From NCBI RefSeq assembly GCF_038039535.1, contig NZ_JBBPHP010000009.1, positions 124,001 through 188,000 of the forward strand: 64,000 nt of DNA, written 5' to 3'. Below the pieces are notes generated by a model. It searched no databases. It was given only the letters and a program-made list of their open reading frames with translations, and had not been told where the DNA came from. The position numbers and the translations under genes were made by a program. Of the stretch, positions 1 to 9,650 are shown in pieces (the first letter of the stretch is position 1; every line of letters begins with the position of its first letter). This DNA comes from Catalinimonas sp038039535. GTDB lineage: Bacteria > Bacteroidota > Bacteroidia > Cytophagales > Cyclobacteriaceae.

Positions 1-1532
1 GACATCACTTCGGTTAACAAAGAAGTAAACAGATATAAACCAGACACGATGGCCACAGGCCCCCACTGCCCCAGGTTTCCTACAAGCGAATTGGCAATGA
101 CATTTGCAAGACCGCTTTTTTCCATGGCCACCCCTAAGGACAAAGCACCTGCTAGCAAAAAAATAACCTTCCATTCAATGGCTTCATATACTTCATCCAG
201 CTGAATACAACCCGTAATAACCAGTACAACAGCTCCTCCAATGGCACAAGTCATAATGGGAAGCAGATCTAGTGTGGCAATAGTAAACACAGCAAGCAGG
301 GTAAGCAGAGTAAGGGCAAACTTTCGTTTGTCAAAGTCAGTAAGGCTGTTTTCAGAAAGTAAAATGAATGGTGCTTTGGTTCCTCCAAACTGTTTCTTAA
401 GGTTAGGGATATGGTGCTTTTTCACTTCCGCCAGCAGTACATCTCCTGCCTGTAGCTGCACCTGATACAGGTTAGCATGGATCACTTCCTCCCGGTGTTT
501 GATGGCTAAAGGAATAGCACGGAATGAACGGCGAAAGTCCATCTGCTTCAGTGTTTTGCCTTCAAAGTCAGAGCCTTTGGGAATCACAATTTCCACCAGC
601 GACATATCGCGAAGCGTAAGTCCATCTTCCCCAATCATCATGGTAGGGCGACTGGCAAACTGTTCTTTATCTTTGAGGGATTTAATTTTCTCTACATCAC
701 AGCGTACTTTCAATCGGTCATGTGATTGAAGTACCATGTCGCCTTGAGGAAGTGCAAAGGAGCTTCCTGCTCTGTTCACTTCAATCACATCCATGCCTAG
801 TTCTTTGGTGAGGGGTGAATCCATAATCCTTTTGCCTACTGAAGGCGCCCCATCCAGCAACTCTATCTCCGTCACATAATCCTGTATACCAAACTTTTCA
901 CCTAGATTCTCTGGACTATAACGATTTGGCAGCATACGATATCCTATACTGATCATGAACAAGATACCCACCAATAAGAAAACAAGTCCCATAGAAGTCA
1001 TCTGAAACATACCCATGGGTCCTAGTCCACTTTGCTCCATCACGCCACTTACAACTACATTGGTGGAAGTTCCCAGCAAAGTACAGGTTCCCCCAAAAAT
1101 GGAAGCGAAAGAAACTGGCATAAGCAGTTTGGAAGGAGGCACATTGGCCGCTTTTGCTACCTGTATCGCAATGGGAATCATTACCGCTACCACAGGTGTA
1201 TTGTTGATAAATGCTGAGATCAAAGCAATGCACAGCATCATCACGATCAAACCTAATGAGTAACTCTTCTTAAAAAGAGTAGCCAAATGTATACTTACCA
1301 TTTGCAATGCTCCTGTTTTGAGTAAGGCAGCGCTTAATATAAACATGGCAGCTACTGTAACAGTAGCAGAGTTGCTAAAACCCTCTACACTTTCCTGGGC
1401 AGTAATCACCCCAGTAAAAGTCAAGGTTAGCAGTATAAGCACGGCTACCAGATCTACCGACAAAAGTTCGGTTACAAATAATATGATAGCTGTAAGTAGG
1501 ACGATGAGCACAATGATAGCATCAGCAGTCAT
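1..1532 (-). CDS. SLC13-family permease with central TrkA-C (RCK_C) domains, 3' end outside window
   Basis: Reading the minus strand from ATG at 1532 gives an open frame of 510 codons that runs off the window start. It begins MTADAIIVLIVLLTAIILFV and continues with hydrophobic helices. The conserved stretch around residues 90-130 (SAFINNTPVVAVMIPI, then GGTCTLLGTSTNVVVSG) is typical of the SLC13/DASS (CitT-like) sodium:anion symporters. A soluble middle part, about residues 210-375, reads as two RCK_C-type regulatory domains (GAPSVGKRIMDSPL; GSDFEGKTLKQMDF). Membrane helices resume after that. The expected role is Na+-coupled uptake of sulfate or a dicarboxylate across the inner membrane; the substrate cannot be told. 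No upstream in-frame ATG precedes 1532. The nearest upstream gene on this strand is the Rrf2 regulator about 190 bp away. Confidence 0.88.
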   Translation of the reverse strand, partial: MTADAIIVLIVLLTAIILFVTELLSVDLVAVLILLTLTFTGVITAQESVEGFSNSATVTVAAMFILSAALLKTGALQMVSIHLATLFKKSYSLGLIVMMLCIALISAFINNTPVVAVMIPIAIQVAKAANVPPSKLLMPVSFASIFGGTCTLLGTSTNVVVSGVMEQSGLGPMGMFQMTSMGLVFLLVGILFMISIGYRMLPNRYSPENLGEKFGIQDYVTEIELLDGAPSVGKRIMDSPLTKELGMDVIEVNRAGSSFALPQGDMVLQSHDRLKVRCDVEKIKSLKDKEQFASRPTMMIGEDGLTLRDMSLVEIVIPKGSDFEGKTLKQMDFRRSFRAIPLAIKHREEVIHANLYQVQLQAGDVLLAEVKKHHIPNLKKQFGGTKAPFILLSENSLTDFDKRKFALTLLTLLAVFTIATLDLLPIMTCAIGGAVVLVITGCIQLDEVYEAIEWKVIFLLAGALSLGVAMEKSGLANVIANSLVGNLGQWGPVAIVSGLYLFTSLLTEVM

Positions 1533-1725
1533 CTGAGGAATAGATAAATGTTTGAGAATCGGAGAATCAAGAAATGGAGAGGAAAACAGAATGCACGCTT
1601 CTCATTCTTCCTCATGATAGGTATGGAAAAATGCAATTAATTTGTCACTGTAAATATCAGTAAGTGAAATACAAATATATACAAAGTCTATAATTTTAGT
1701 AGAGTTATTAGGCAAAAAAATTTAA

Positions 1726-2169
1726 TCAGTCATCTTCCTGTTCTATAATGGCCTCTTCTCTGGCAATGATATCTGATAAGGTGTTGTTCTTCAGCAAATT
1801 GACAGTCTGATCGCGTACCTCCTTGAACAAGCTTCTGATACCACAAATCCTTTCATTTTTGCACTCATCACAGCGTTCGTAATAGCGATGCGTAACACAA
1901 GGCAGAAATGCGATGGCTCCATCAAACAAGCGAACCACTTCAGCCATATTCACATCTTCCGGTGATTTGATAAGGTAATATCCTCCTCCTCTACCTTTCT
2001 TGCTGCCAAGAATTCCGGCATTTTTAAGGTCCAGCAATATGGCTTCCAGAAATTTTTTGGGAATATTTTCGTGCCTGGCAATATCTCCAATCAGCAGCGG
2101 GCCCTGTTCATACTTTTTAGCAAGGTATACGAGAGCATTGATTCCGTACTTGGCTTTTTTTGAAAGCAT
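1726..2169 (-). CDS. Rrf2-family transcriptional regulator, probable Fe-S sensor
   Basis: A 147-residue protein starting MLSKKAKYGINALVYL, the canonical Rrf2 start. A longer frame reaches 2253 but its first 28 residues do not look like Rrf2. Residues 1-80 form the winged helix (IGDIARHENIPKKFLEAIL; GRGGGYYLIKSPEDVNMAEV). Four cysteines, C91, C100, C103 and C109, lie where IscR/NsrR-type members place Fe-S ligands, so it probably senses iron-sulfur status, redox or NO. That is family knowledge plus inference. It could regulate the adjacent transporter genes, but no operator was identified. Confidence 0.9.
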   Translation of the reverse strand: MLSKKAKYGINALVYLAKKYEQGPLLIGDIARHENIPKKFLEAILLDLKNAGILGSKKGRGGGYYLIKSPEDVNMAEVVRLFDGAIAFLPCVTHRYYERCDECKNERICGIRSLFKEVRDQTVNLLKNNTLSDIIAREEAIIEQEDD

Positions 2170-2285
2170 AATATAAGTCAGCGATTGTGTTGAAATGATT
2201 GAGTATCTACACTGATAAAGGATAAAAAAACACAATTTAACTGTGCTAAACAAAAAAAATCCAGATGATCATTCTTGATGTCAAC

Positions 2286-2654
2286 TTATTTTTTGAAAAT
2301 AAAAAATACAGCCAATACCAAAAAGACAAAGCCAATCAGATGATTCCAGCGAAAGGTTTCATTTTTAAAAACGAGCAGGGTAAATATTGTAAAAATGACC
2401 AGCGTGATTACTTCCTGAAGCACTTTCAACTCTACCAATGAAAATGGCCCACCATGATTTTTATAGCCAATTCTATTAGCCGGCACCTGAAAACAATATT
2501 CAAAGAAAGCAATTCCCCAACTGATCAATATGATGGAAAACAGGCCTAATCTGCTAAAGCCCTTGAGCTCGTTAAACTTGAGATGTCCATACCAGGCTAT
2601 TGTCATGAATGTATTTGACAAAACCAGGAGAAGAATAGCATAAATTCCTTTCAT
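2286..2654 (-). CDS. DMT-family small membrane protein (DUF486)
   Basis: A 122-residue integral membrane protein with four predicted helices (near residues 3-20, 35-52, 80-98 and 104-120). The segment WGIAFFEYCFQVPANRIGY followed by FSLVELKVLQEVITL matches the DUF486 family of drug/metabolite-transporter-like proteins. Length is typical of the family. No substrate is known for the family. It lies 116 bp upstream of the Rrf2 gene start, both on the minus strand, so co-transcription is possible but unproven. Confidence 0.85.
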   Translation of the reverse strand: MKGIYAILLLVLSNTFMTIAWYGHLKFNELKGFSRLGLFSIILISWGIAFFEYCFQVPANRIGYKNHGGPFSLVELKVLQEVITLVIFTIFTLLVFKNETFRWNHLIGFVFLVLAVFFIFKK

Positions 2655-2904
2655 TAAGGTGTTAGGATGATGTGAATAATGAATATTGGTACTACAAAAG
2701 CCAGGAAATATAGCAAGTCATAGCATTAATACATCATCATATTCAGAAGAAATATTTTGATTGCAAAGCCTAAGGCTAGGTTAGCAAACCACAGTATCTG
2801 ATGAGGTCAAAAATGTGATACTAAAGTGATGCTATACTTTACAAAAAGTTGTTCATCTGCAATACTGACACTAAGGTTCATATGCGTAGCTACAATCAGG
2901 CGAT

Positions 2905-3447
2905 TTATTCCAGGATACCGCTAGAGTGTCCATCCAGACTTATAGTGTTTTTTTCCTGCCAGTAATCATGAAGGCGTTCCTCTCCTTTTTTTTCTGCCCA
3001 AGCCTTTAGAGATTCTCTTTCTCCCTGATAATCCATGAAGGGAACCGCCATTCCACAGGAAGATTGGACCAGCTCAACCTGAATATCAATCAATTGCCTG
3101 CTGCCTGCAAGTTTGGGAAAGAGACCAATGTATTCCTCCCAAGCCTTATCTCTGGGGTGATAAACCTGAGCAGTACCATACAATCTTAAAATCAGAGGCT
3201 TGCCTTCAAACGCACAAAACATAACAGTAATGCGATTGCTGCTTCTCAGATGCGTAGCTGTTTCGTTACCACTTCCGGTAAGGTTAAGCCACATGACTCT
3301 GTTAGGTCCTAAAACCCTGAAGGTATCCATACCTTTGGGAGACAGATTGACACGTCCTTCTGCCATAGCAGTGGAGACGAAGAAAATTTTTTGTTTTCGT
3401 ATAAAGGCTTCTAATTCCGGAGAAATTTTTTCAAGCTTCATTCCCAT
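2905..3447 (-). CDS. Pyridoxamine 5'-phosphate oxidase family protein
   Basis: A 180-residue cytosolic protein of the split-barrel FMN-binding fold. Visible features are IRKQKIFFVSTAMAEGRVNLSPKGMDTF at the N-terminus (the first strands and the phosphate-binding SPKG turn) and MWLNLTGSGNETATHLRSS, typical of the PNPOx-like group containing a conserved GSGNETA motif. The C-terminal third (residues 120-180) carries the family's usual SCGMAVPFM segment. It is probably an FMN- or F420-like cofactor oxidoreductase of unknown substrate, not PdxH itself, because the PdxH active-site signature is absent. An alternative ATG two codons downstream is possible. Confidence 0.87.
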   Translation of the reverse strand: MGMKLEKISPELEAFIRKQKIFFVSTAMAEGRVNLSPKGMDTFRVLGPNRVMWLNLTGSGNETATHLRSSNRITVMFCAFEGKPLILRLYGTAQVYHPRDKAWEEYIGLFPKLAGSRQLIDIQVELVQSSCGMAVPFMDYQGERESLKAWAEKKGEERLHDYWQEKNTISLDGHSSGILE

Positions 3448-3639
3448 GGAGACAAAAATTTTATGTAATGCTTTGCGCTGAGAAAAGTAGCCTTTTAAGC
3501 ATTAATTCCCTACCAAAAAAGCAAAAAGCTCGTCTACTACCTTGAAAGTCTAAAGCATGATAAACATATCAATTTCTTAATCCGGGTTTAATATTGAAAT
3601 AATATATGGGAGGTAAATTCATCTTTAAAATTATTGAAG

Positions 3640-3918
3640 ATGAGAAACAAATTTTTAGCAATCACTACCAAAGAATTATGGCTACAAATGACCATAGCTT
3701 TGTTGATTTATGGCGTACTCACATTTCTTTTGCCCCCTTCTTGGCTGAAGCTGAACTTATGGGCTGCTCAACCTTCAGATAAAGTGCTTACTACCGAATA
3801 TGTGGTCGTTATGATGGTGATCTTAAATTTTGTGCGTCTAACTATCATCGCAAGCCACTTACTATTCACAAATTCAGAGCAGCAGAAACAAGTACATCTT
3901 TCTCATCAAGCTTCCTGA
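3640..3918 (+). CDS. Hypothetical small membrane protein
   Basis: A 92-residue protein from ATG 3640; a TTG two codons upstream is less likely. It has two predicted transmembrane helices, about residues 15-32 and 55-75, separated by a short loop containing WLKLNLW. I do not recognise a family. Codon choice is ordinary for the window and the frame is cleanly bounded, so it is probably a real gene. It lies 96 bp upstream of the antiporter on the same strand and may share its transcript. No function is proposed. Confidence 0.6.
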   Translation: MRNKFLAITTKELWLQMTIALLIYGVLTFLLPPSWLKLNLWAAQPSDKVLTTEYVVVMMVILNFVRLTIIASHLLFTNSEQQKQVHLSHQAS

Positions 3919-4014
3919 ATTTAGGTTTTTATTAGTAGCTTTTCTTTAATTGGAATTAATTCAACACATCAGTCTTAGGTTTTTTCCCGGAAATAAGGCT
4001 AATTTTCCCGCCTT

Positions 4015-5217
4015 ATGTTTCTGGACTATAGATATATATTGCTGCTAACCAGCCTGCTGATTCTTTTGAGTGTTCTGGCCAGTCGGTTTGCTGCCCGACT
4101 GGGCGTTTCTTCATTGTTAGCTACTTTAGGAATTGGAATTGTCCTGGGGAACGGAGGTAAGTACGATTTTAACTATAATTTTCCTGAGCTAACCCTTCAT
4201 CTCAGTGAGGTAGCACTTTGCTTCATCATCTTTACAGGCGGGTTAAATTCTAACTGGAAAGGGCTTCGCCAAATTCTGGGTAAAGGTTTGTCATTGGCTA
4301 CCATAGGAGTATTATCTACAAGCTTAATCCTTGGCCTGTTTGTATACCTAATTTTTGACTGGCCTTTTCTGGCAGCATTGCTGCTGGGGGCCATCGTTTC
4401 GTCAACTGATGCTGCCGCGGTGTTTTCGATACTGGAAAGCACCGGGCTTAAGCTTAAAAATAATCTGGCTGAAATTCTGGAACTGGAATCAGGAACCAAC
4501 GATCCCATGGCCTACTTCCTGACCATTAGTTTTTCTTTATTGCTTGTCCAGCCAGATACTGGCTTTATACAACTAAGCCTGAATTTTCTTATGTCTATGT
4601 CAATTGGACTGCTGACCGGTGTTTTAGGTGGAAGGTTAGGCAACTATCTCATAAGGCACAGCAAGCTTAAAAAAGGGCAAACCCCAGTAGTACTACTTTC
4701 CCTGGTATTACTGCTATATGCGGTAAACTCATTGCTGGGGGGCAGTCCATTTCTGGCAGTATACATTGCAGGACTTCTCTTTAGTCAGGCGCACTGGACC
4801 AATAAGCCTATCAGTATTTTCTTTTTTGAAGGCTTTTCCTGGCTTATGGAAACTACCCTTTTTCTGATTCTGGGCTTGCAGGTATATATCTTTGAGATCA
4901 TGGATGTATTCTGGGAAGGTCTTTTACTTTCCATAGTCCTTATTCTTGTAGCCAGACCAGTAGGCGTATTTCTCTCGCTCAGCTTTTTCAGAGATATGCA
5001 CTGGAAGCAGAAGAGTTTCGTCTCCTGGGTAGGTTTGAGAGGAGCTACGCCTATTGTTTTTGCACTGGTACCTTTAGTAGAGCAGATTGAGGTCGCACAG
5101 GAGATATTTAATATTTCTTTTATCGTGGTTATCACATCCATCCTATTACAAGGGACTACAGTGAAGCCTATTGCCCAACTTACACAATCCGGAACTAATA
5201 AAAATTCAGGCTCATAA
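4015..5217 (+). CDS. CPA1-type cation:proton antiporter (NhaP-like)
   Basis: A 400-residue protein of about 12 transmembrane helices and no soluble tail. The ion-binding Asn-Asp pair is visible at N162-D163 in ELESGTNDPMAYFLT, the signature of electroneutral CPA1 (NhaP) antiporters. SSTDAAAVFSILE at about 129-141 is the preceding conserved helix. WVGLRGATPIVFALVPLVE near residue 340 is also diagnostic. It is expected to exchange Na+ or K+ for H+ in the inner membrane. Unlike NhaP2 it lacks a C-terminal TrkA_C domain. The stop overlaps the end of the convergent DUF3124 gene by 6 bp. Confidence 0.92.
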   Translation: MFLDYRYILLLTSLLILLSVLASRFAARLGVSSLLATLGIGIVLGNGGKYDFNYNFPELTLHLSEVALCFIIFTGGLNSNWKGLRQILGKGLSLATIGVLSTSLILGLFVYLIFDWPFLAALLLGAIVSSTDAAAVFSILESTGLKLKNNLAEILELESGTNDPMAYFLTISFSLLLVQPDTGFIQLSLNFLMSMSIGLLTGVLGGRLGNYLIRHSKLKKGQTPVVLLSLVLLLYAVNSLLGGSPFLAVYIAGLLFSQAHWTNKPISIFFFEGFSWLMETTLFLILGLQVYIFEIMDVFWEGLLLSIVLILVARPVGVFLSLSFFRDMHWKQKSFVSWVGLRGATPIVFALVPLVEQIEVAQEIFNISFIVVITSILLQGTTVKPIAQLTQSGTNKNSGS

Positions 5218-5757
5218 TTGAGGACTTTGCTCTTTCTTTTCCATGAGCACTCCATCTGTAGTAAAGGAAATTCCTTGTTGGGAAGATGTACCGATCATCA
5301 CTGCCTGAATTACGGGACGTAAATTTTCACTTGCCCCCCAATCTACGATAAAGTTAGCACCAGCTCCCCCTTTATCTTCATCATCTTCAATGACGAATTC
5401 CACCGAAGCCAGTGGCCCCAAGCGAATCGGACGCTCAAGATAAGTACGGTTCTTTACCCCTTCTGAATCATAATAATCCACAGTGCTTACATATATTGAA
5501 TCTGACATACTGATGTTTCGGATGCTGAGCGTAGCGGTAAGCAGGAAGCGGCGATCACCACTGCTATGGTAGATTTCAGAATAAATCGGTACATAAATCT
5601 TTTCCTGGTATGGCATTGCTGCAACAATCACATCCACATACTGATAACGCTGGCTGGGAAGCTTTGAATCAGGTTTGGCAGAGGATTCCTGTTCAGGTGA
5701 CGAGCAAGCCAGGAGCAGCAAGTACAATGAGAAAAAACTTAAGAAACTTATTTTCAT
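5212..5757 (-). CDS. DUF3124 lipoprotein
   Basis: A 181-residue secreted lipoprotein: signal peptide MKISFLSFFSLYLLLLAC with the lipobox Cys at residue 18. The mature part is a single DUF3124 domain, with TATLSIRNIS at about 75-85 and VEFVIEDDEDKGGAGANFIVDWG near 125-145, a small beta-sandwich-like domain of unknown role. Length and architecture match the family. It converges on the antiporter gene with 3' ends overlapping by 6 bp, so antisense interference between the two transcripts is conceivable. No other operon partner is evident. Confidence 0.87.
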   Translation of the reverse strand: MKISFLSFFSLYLLLLACSSPEQESSAKPDSKLPSQRYQYVDVIVAAMPYQEKIYVPIYSEIYHSSGDRRFLLTATLSIRNISMSDSIYVSTVDYYDSEGVKNRTYLERPIRLGPLASVEFVIEDDEDKGGAGANFIVDWGASENLRPVIQAVMIGTSSQQGISFTTDGVLMEKKEQSPQL

Positions 5758-5857
5758 GGTCAGGATTTCTATGGCTCTATTATAAAGTCAAGAAGAGTAC
5801 TATTGCATATTAAAAAAATAAAGATATTCAAATTCTAAGCTATTGGTTGAAACTGAT

Positions 5858-5899
5858 CAAAACCAAAATCCTCCCCCAGCATAGCCGGATGGAGGATTT
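5858..5899 (-). terminator. Probable rho-independent terminator after the dehydrogenase/cytochrome gene
   Basis: A 9-bp perfect stem, AAATCCTCC at 5866-5874 with GGAGGATTT at 5891-5899, lies 26 bp beyond the stop of the 1048-aa gene. Read on the minus strand it is followed by a T-rich tail (TTGGTTTTG). Confidence 0.6.
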
Positions 5900-5924
5900 G
5901 AAACACTACAATTTAATTCATACT

Positions 5925-8900
5925 TTATTTCATGCTTACAGCAGCCTCTCCTTTAAGAGTAGTCAGATATTCTACCAGATCTACTAATTCCTGCTGTGTC
6001 ATGGAGCGCTCCAGGTTATCAAACATCAGTGATTGTTCCATTTCTTCTACTGATGCTACCTGATCCATGGTATAAGTATTAGTCAGACCACCGTAGGCTC
6101 GCAATTGAAGCTCATCTTCATTTCTGCTTAGAATATATCCGGTTACTGTACTGCCATCGTTCAACTTCACCGTATAGCCTTCATAACCAAAGCTGATACC
6201 CTCACTAGGATTGAGTATGGATTTATACAATGCGTCTTTAGTGAGTTTATTACCAATTTCTGAAAGTCCGGGACCATAGTCTACCCCTTTTCCATCCACC
6301 ACATGACAGTTCTGACAGGAACGCGCAAATACAGTGGCACCCGTTTCAGCATTACCACTAAGAGCTACTAACTCTTTGATTGGAGGCAAATCACCTTCGG
6401 AAGAAGATCCCGGCAAATCCATCAGGGCAGCGGCTTCTTCGTATATAGAATTGCGTGAGGCACGGGAAAGTACCAGCGCCGTAACCGAATCAAGTTCAGA
6501 GTGAATGTCTCCGTTTTTGACTGCATCTAAAAGTCTGTTCTCTCCACCCCAGCTTCCAGCAAAAGCCATAATGGCCTCTTCACGTACTTCTAAAGGCTGC
6601 TGACGGCTTCTGATGATATCCAGCAACATATCGTGAGACTGGCGGTTATCTACCCTGCGCAGTACCGCAATCATCGCGTCCTTTTCTTCTTCAGTACCTT
6701 TTCGCAGTACACCTTCCATTGCATTTTGACCACCCATGTTCAACAGTAACTTCGCAGATTCAGCTCCAATATTTTCTTCCGGCTTATTTAAAGCCAGAGC
6801 AAGAAGATTTTCGTTGTACTCTTTCAGATCATAGCGCTTAATCAATTCTATATATTCCTGAGTGCCTTCTATACTGGTAAGCGACTGCTTCAGTGCGCTC
6901 TTCAGGCGGGGAGAGCGCTGTACTTTATCGGTAGAGATATGATTCAGCGCCAGCATGGTGATAGCTTCCTGATTAGGATGTTGCTGTACCGCCAAATTTG
7001 CCAGTACTTCCTCCTTCTTAGGATCAGTCTGGAAGTCAAAAGCCCGGAAGTAGCGCAGACGGTCAGTATAGGTATTGGCCTCAGAACTATTGATCAATTC
7101 TGCCAGCAATGGGATAGCTTCGCTAGAACGTACTCTCCAGATGATGTCCTGCCCGGCGGCATCATTCCAGTCCTCTCCTACTTTATTCATCCAGGCCTGA
7201 AAACGCTGATCGGCTTGCAGGTCTGCGCCAATGCCGAGGGCCTCCAGATACCAGCGGTCTTTACCATCATGTTTCATTGCTAAGTCTGCCCAGAGATTAT
7301 CCGCTTCAGTTCCTTCCATATAACGTAGGGCAATGGCAACTTCTCTCCTTACTTCGGGGGTATCGTCAGTGGCCATCTGCTTGAGGATAGGCATTATGTC
7401 CATATCCAGCTGACGCGCCATGCGGAGACCCGCAATACGGATGTCAGGATTTTCATCCTGTAAAGCCTCCTGTACATACTGCTCACCTTTACTTTCAATT
7501 TTGGATAACAGCCACAGGGCACGGGCACGATAGCGGTCATTTTCTGAAGAAGCCATTTCCTGCAATGCGCTCTCTGCTTCTGTACCCCATTCATGAAGTT
7601 TGGTCCAGGCTAGATAGCGACGTGAAAGATTGGGATTTTTCAGTGCCTCAACTGCTTTTTCAGGAGTTGATAGATCAGGTTTACCTACATCATAAGCTTT
7701 TGCTTTGCTTCCAAACAGACCTTGAAAAAAACCTTCTTCCTCAGCTTTAGGTGTGATTCTGTAAACTCTCCCTCTCTGCTGATCACCCATTTGGTGGCCA
7801 CCTACTCCAGGATCATACCAGTCGGCAATGAATAGGGAACCGTCAGGCGCGATACACACATCGGAAGGACGGAACCACTGGTCTTTACCTTTTACAATAT
7901 CATCAATACTGGCTGAGTAGCCTGCACCGTTTTTCTCTACCGGATAAGCCCTTACTACATTAGGCCCGGCATCGGAATGGATCATCTGGTTACGGAAACG
8001 CTCCGGCAATAAAATACCTTCATACACTAAAATTCCTGTTGGGGAACCAGCGCCGGTTTGCAAAAGGTTGGGCACTACACCCGGGTCATTGAGGTGCCAG
8101 TGACGTTTGGGAATTTCTTCTTCCATACCCGTACGGTAGGAACGCCAGTTTTCACCAGTCATCTCATCGGTATAGCCATAGTTGCCGTATTCCATCACAT
8201 AGTTAATGCGTACACCTTTGTTACCATCATCATCATTGTCAGACTGCCAGAGGGTGCCGTAAGAGTCTACTGCCACTTCGTAATTATTACGGAAATTATG
8301 GCCGAGCACTTCAAAATTACTTCCATCAGGATCGCAGCGGAACACCATTCCCTGGCGATACGGCTGACCTTTGGCACTGACTTCAATACCACTCTGCTCC
8401 GTTACCGGATTTCCGTCTTTGTCAAGCACTTGTTCACCTGCATTACCAAAGTTGAAATACAATTTGCCATCTGGTCCAAAGACGAAAGCATGGATAGCGT
8501 GGTCATGCTGCTCACCCTGCAATCCGCTAAATAAGACTTCTTTTTTGTCGGCTTTGTCATCGCCATCGGTATCGGTAAAAAGGAAAACATTAGGACTGCA
8601 GGAGACGATAGCTTTGTTGCCCATTACCCAGATACCCAGCGCAGCATTGATATCATTACCCTGATAGAACACTTTGCTATTATCAGCTTTTCCATCACCA
8701 TCCGTATCTTCTAAAATCAGGATACGGTCACCTTCCTTTTTAGTAGGATTGTTAGGGTTGAGGCGGGGGCGATAATTATAACCCTCACAAACCCACACTC
8801 TGCCCTGAGCGTCAATGTCCATATTGGTAGGATTTACCATCATAGGTTCAGAGGCAAAGAGGGTAGCCTGTAAGTCATCTGCCACATCTAAGCCAGCCAG

Positions 8901-9071
8901 AGCATATTTGGCATCCCGTTTTTGTTCTTCGCTCAATGAATCATAAGCAATCTGCTCTGTCTCTCCACCAGAACCACCACAAGCCGTCATTAATACCATA
9001 GCACACATGAGCGGCCATAGCAAATATTCAAAAATTTGGCCTTTATCATTATCAGCTTGATAAAGTTGCAT
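5925..9071 (-). CDS. PVC-type haem-binding dehydrogenase lipoprotein with HEAT repeats and C-terminal cytochrome c
   Basis: A 1048-residue protein. The N-terminal signal ends in a lipobox (LMTACGGSGG, Cys at about residue 31). Residues about 55-440 form an NHL/sorbosone-dehydrogenase-like propeller with many acidic loops (EDTDGDGKAD, FTDTDGDDKADKK), the membrane-bound dehydrogenase domain (TIGR02604). Residues about 470-880 are HEAT-like helical repeats. Near residue 915, RSCQNCHVVDGKG contains a CxxCH haem-c motif, followed by GPGLSEIGNKLTKDALYKSI typical of the PVC-type haem-binding domain (TIGR02603). The likely role is periplasmic sugar or alcohol oxidation passing electrons to the haem. 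The substrate is unknown. It is single-cistron, with terminator-like hairpins on both sides. Confidence 0.92.
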   Translation of the reverse strand: MQLYQADNDKGQIFEYLLWPLMCAMVLMTACGGSGGETEQIAYDSLSEEQKRDAKYALAGLDVADDLQATLFASEPMMVNPTNMDIDAQGRVWVCEGYNYRPRLNPNNPTKKEGDRILILEDTDGDGKADNSKVFYQGNDINAALGIWVMGNKAIVSCSPNVFLFTDTDGDDKADKKEVLFSGLQGEQHDHAIHAFVFGPDGKLYFNFGNAGEQVLDKDGNPVTEQSGIEVSAKGQPYRQGMVFRCDPDGSNFEVLGHNFRNNYEVAVDSYGTLWQSDNDDDGNKGVRINYVMEYGNYGYTDEMTGENWRSYRTGMEEEIPKRHWHLNDPGVVPNLLQTGAGSPTGILVYEGILLPERFRNQMIHSDAGPNVVRAYPVEKNGAGYSASIDDIVKGKDQWFRPSDVCIAPDGSLFIADWYDPGVGGHQMGDQQRGRVYRITPKAEEEGFFQGLFGSKAKAYDVGKPDLSTPEKAVEALKNPNLSRRYLAWTKLHEWGTEAESALQEMASSENDRYRARALWLLSKIESKGEQYVQEALQDENPDIRIAGLRMARQLDMDIMPILKQMATDDTPEVRREVAIALRYMEGTEADNLWADLAMKHDGKDRWYLEALGIGADLQADQRFQAWMNKVGEDWNDAAGQDIIWRVRSSEAIPLLAELINSSEANTYTDRLRYFRAFDFQTDPKKEEVLANLAVQQHPNQEAITMLALNHISTDKVQRSPRLKSALKQSLTSIEGTQEYIELIKRYDLKEYNENLLALALNKPEENIGAESAKLLLNMGGQNAMEGVLRKGTEEEKDAMIAVLRRVDNRQSHDMLLDIIRSRQQPLEVREEAIMAFAGSWGGENRLLDAVKNGDIHSELDSVTALVLSRASRNSIYEEAAALMDLPGSSSEGDLPPIKELVALSGNAETGATVFARSCQNCHVVDGKGVDYGPGLSEIGNKLTKDALYKSILNPSEGISFGYEGYTVKLNDGSTVTGYILSRNEDELQLRAYGGLTNTYTMDQVASVEEMEQSLMFDNLERSMTQQELVDLVEYLTTLKGEAAVSMK

Positions 9072-9149
9072 AAGATTAAGTAGTTTAATTTTAGGAATTG
9101 TCTTAAGCCATTAAGATAATAAATAGCTGTTAATTTGCTGATAAGAAGA

Positions 9150-9197
9150 CACAAAAAAGCCGGTAGCACCAGGAATAATTATCCTCTACTACCGGCC
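9150..9197 (-). terminator. Strong rho-independent terminator of the small acidic-protein gene
   Basis: An 8-bp perfect stem, GCCGGTAG at 9159-9166 with CTACCGGC at 9189-9196, extended by an inner AGGA/TCCT pairing. On the minus strand it is followed immediately by TTTTTT (complement of 9153-9158). It sits 25 bp beyond the stop at 9222. Confidence 0.82.
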
Positions 9198-9221
9198 TGT
9201 GCCAAAAAACCGTCTTGTTAC

Positions 9222-9410
9222 TCAGAAGACACCGTCAAAATTATCATCATCGTCTTCTAAGTCATCCAGATCAGAAAAGTCCAGACCTTCAGCATCAACT
9301 TCTTCTAACTGCTCAAGCAGGAAATCATCAAAGCCGGTCTCAAAATCCTGATCAAACTCGTTGTATTCCTGGTCAAAAGCATCGTTCATGAAATTAGTAG
9401 AATTTTTCAT
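9222..9410 (-). CDS. Small acidic hypothetical protein
   Basis: A 62-residue protein from ATG at 9410 (the frame extends to a TTG at 9434, less likely). It is strongly acidic, with almost no hydrophobic core: FDQEYNEFDQDFETGFDDFL in the middle and a DLDDLEDDDD tail. No signal peptide or known domain is seen. A strong terminator directly downstream supports a real transcription unit. I do not recognise the family. Acidic low-complexity proteins can bind cations or basic partners, but nothing here decides it. Confidence 0.6.
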   Translation of the reverse strand: MKNSTNFMNDAFDQEYNEFDQDFETGFDDFLLEQLEEVDAEGLDFSDLDDLEDDDDNFDGVF

Positions 9411-9530
9411 CCTTATTACTTTATGGTTAAACAATTAATACTATTAATTATCAGAATAATATTAACACATGGCGCTAAAGCAGTCAAGAAAAGGTTAGCT
9501 AATCCTGAAAGTTGCAGAATATACTGCTGA

Positions 9531-9562
9531 TTGAGTCGTATATATGCTGAAGCCTACATTTG
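9531..9562 (+). promoter_or_regulatory. Candidate Bacteroidota promoter for the FG-GAP gene
   Basis: TTG at 9531-9533, a 21-bp spacer, then TACATTTG at 9555-9562 fits the Bacteroidota -33 TTG / -7 TAnnTTTG pattern. It would give a leader of about 80 nt before ATG 9651. A second -7-like TACCTTTG at 9613-9620 lacks a -33 partner. Confidence 0.4.
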
Positions 9563-9650
9563 CAAGAGATGAAATATTCAATGAGAAATCGGCTAATGCT
9601 AGACTTTATCCTTACCTTTGTTCATGCAATAATTATATAAATCTTCTATT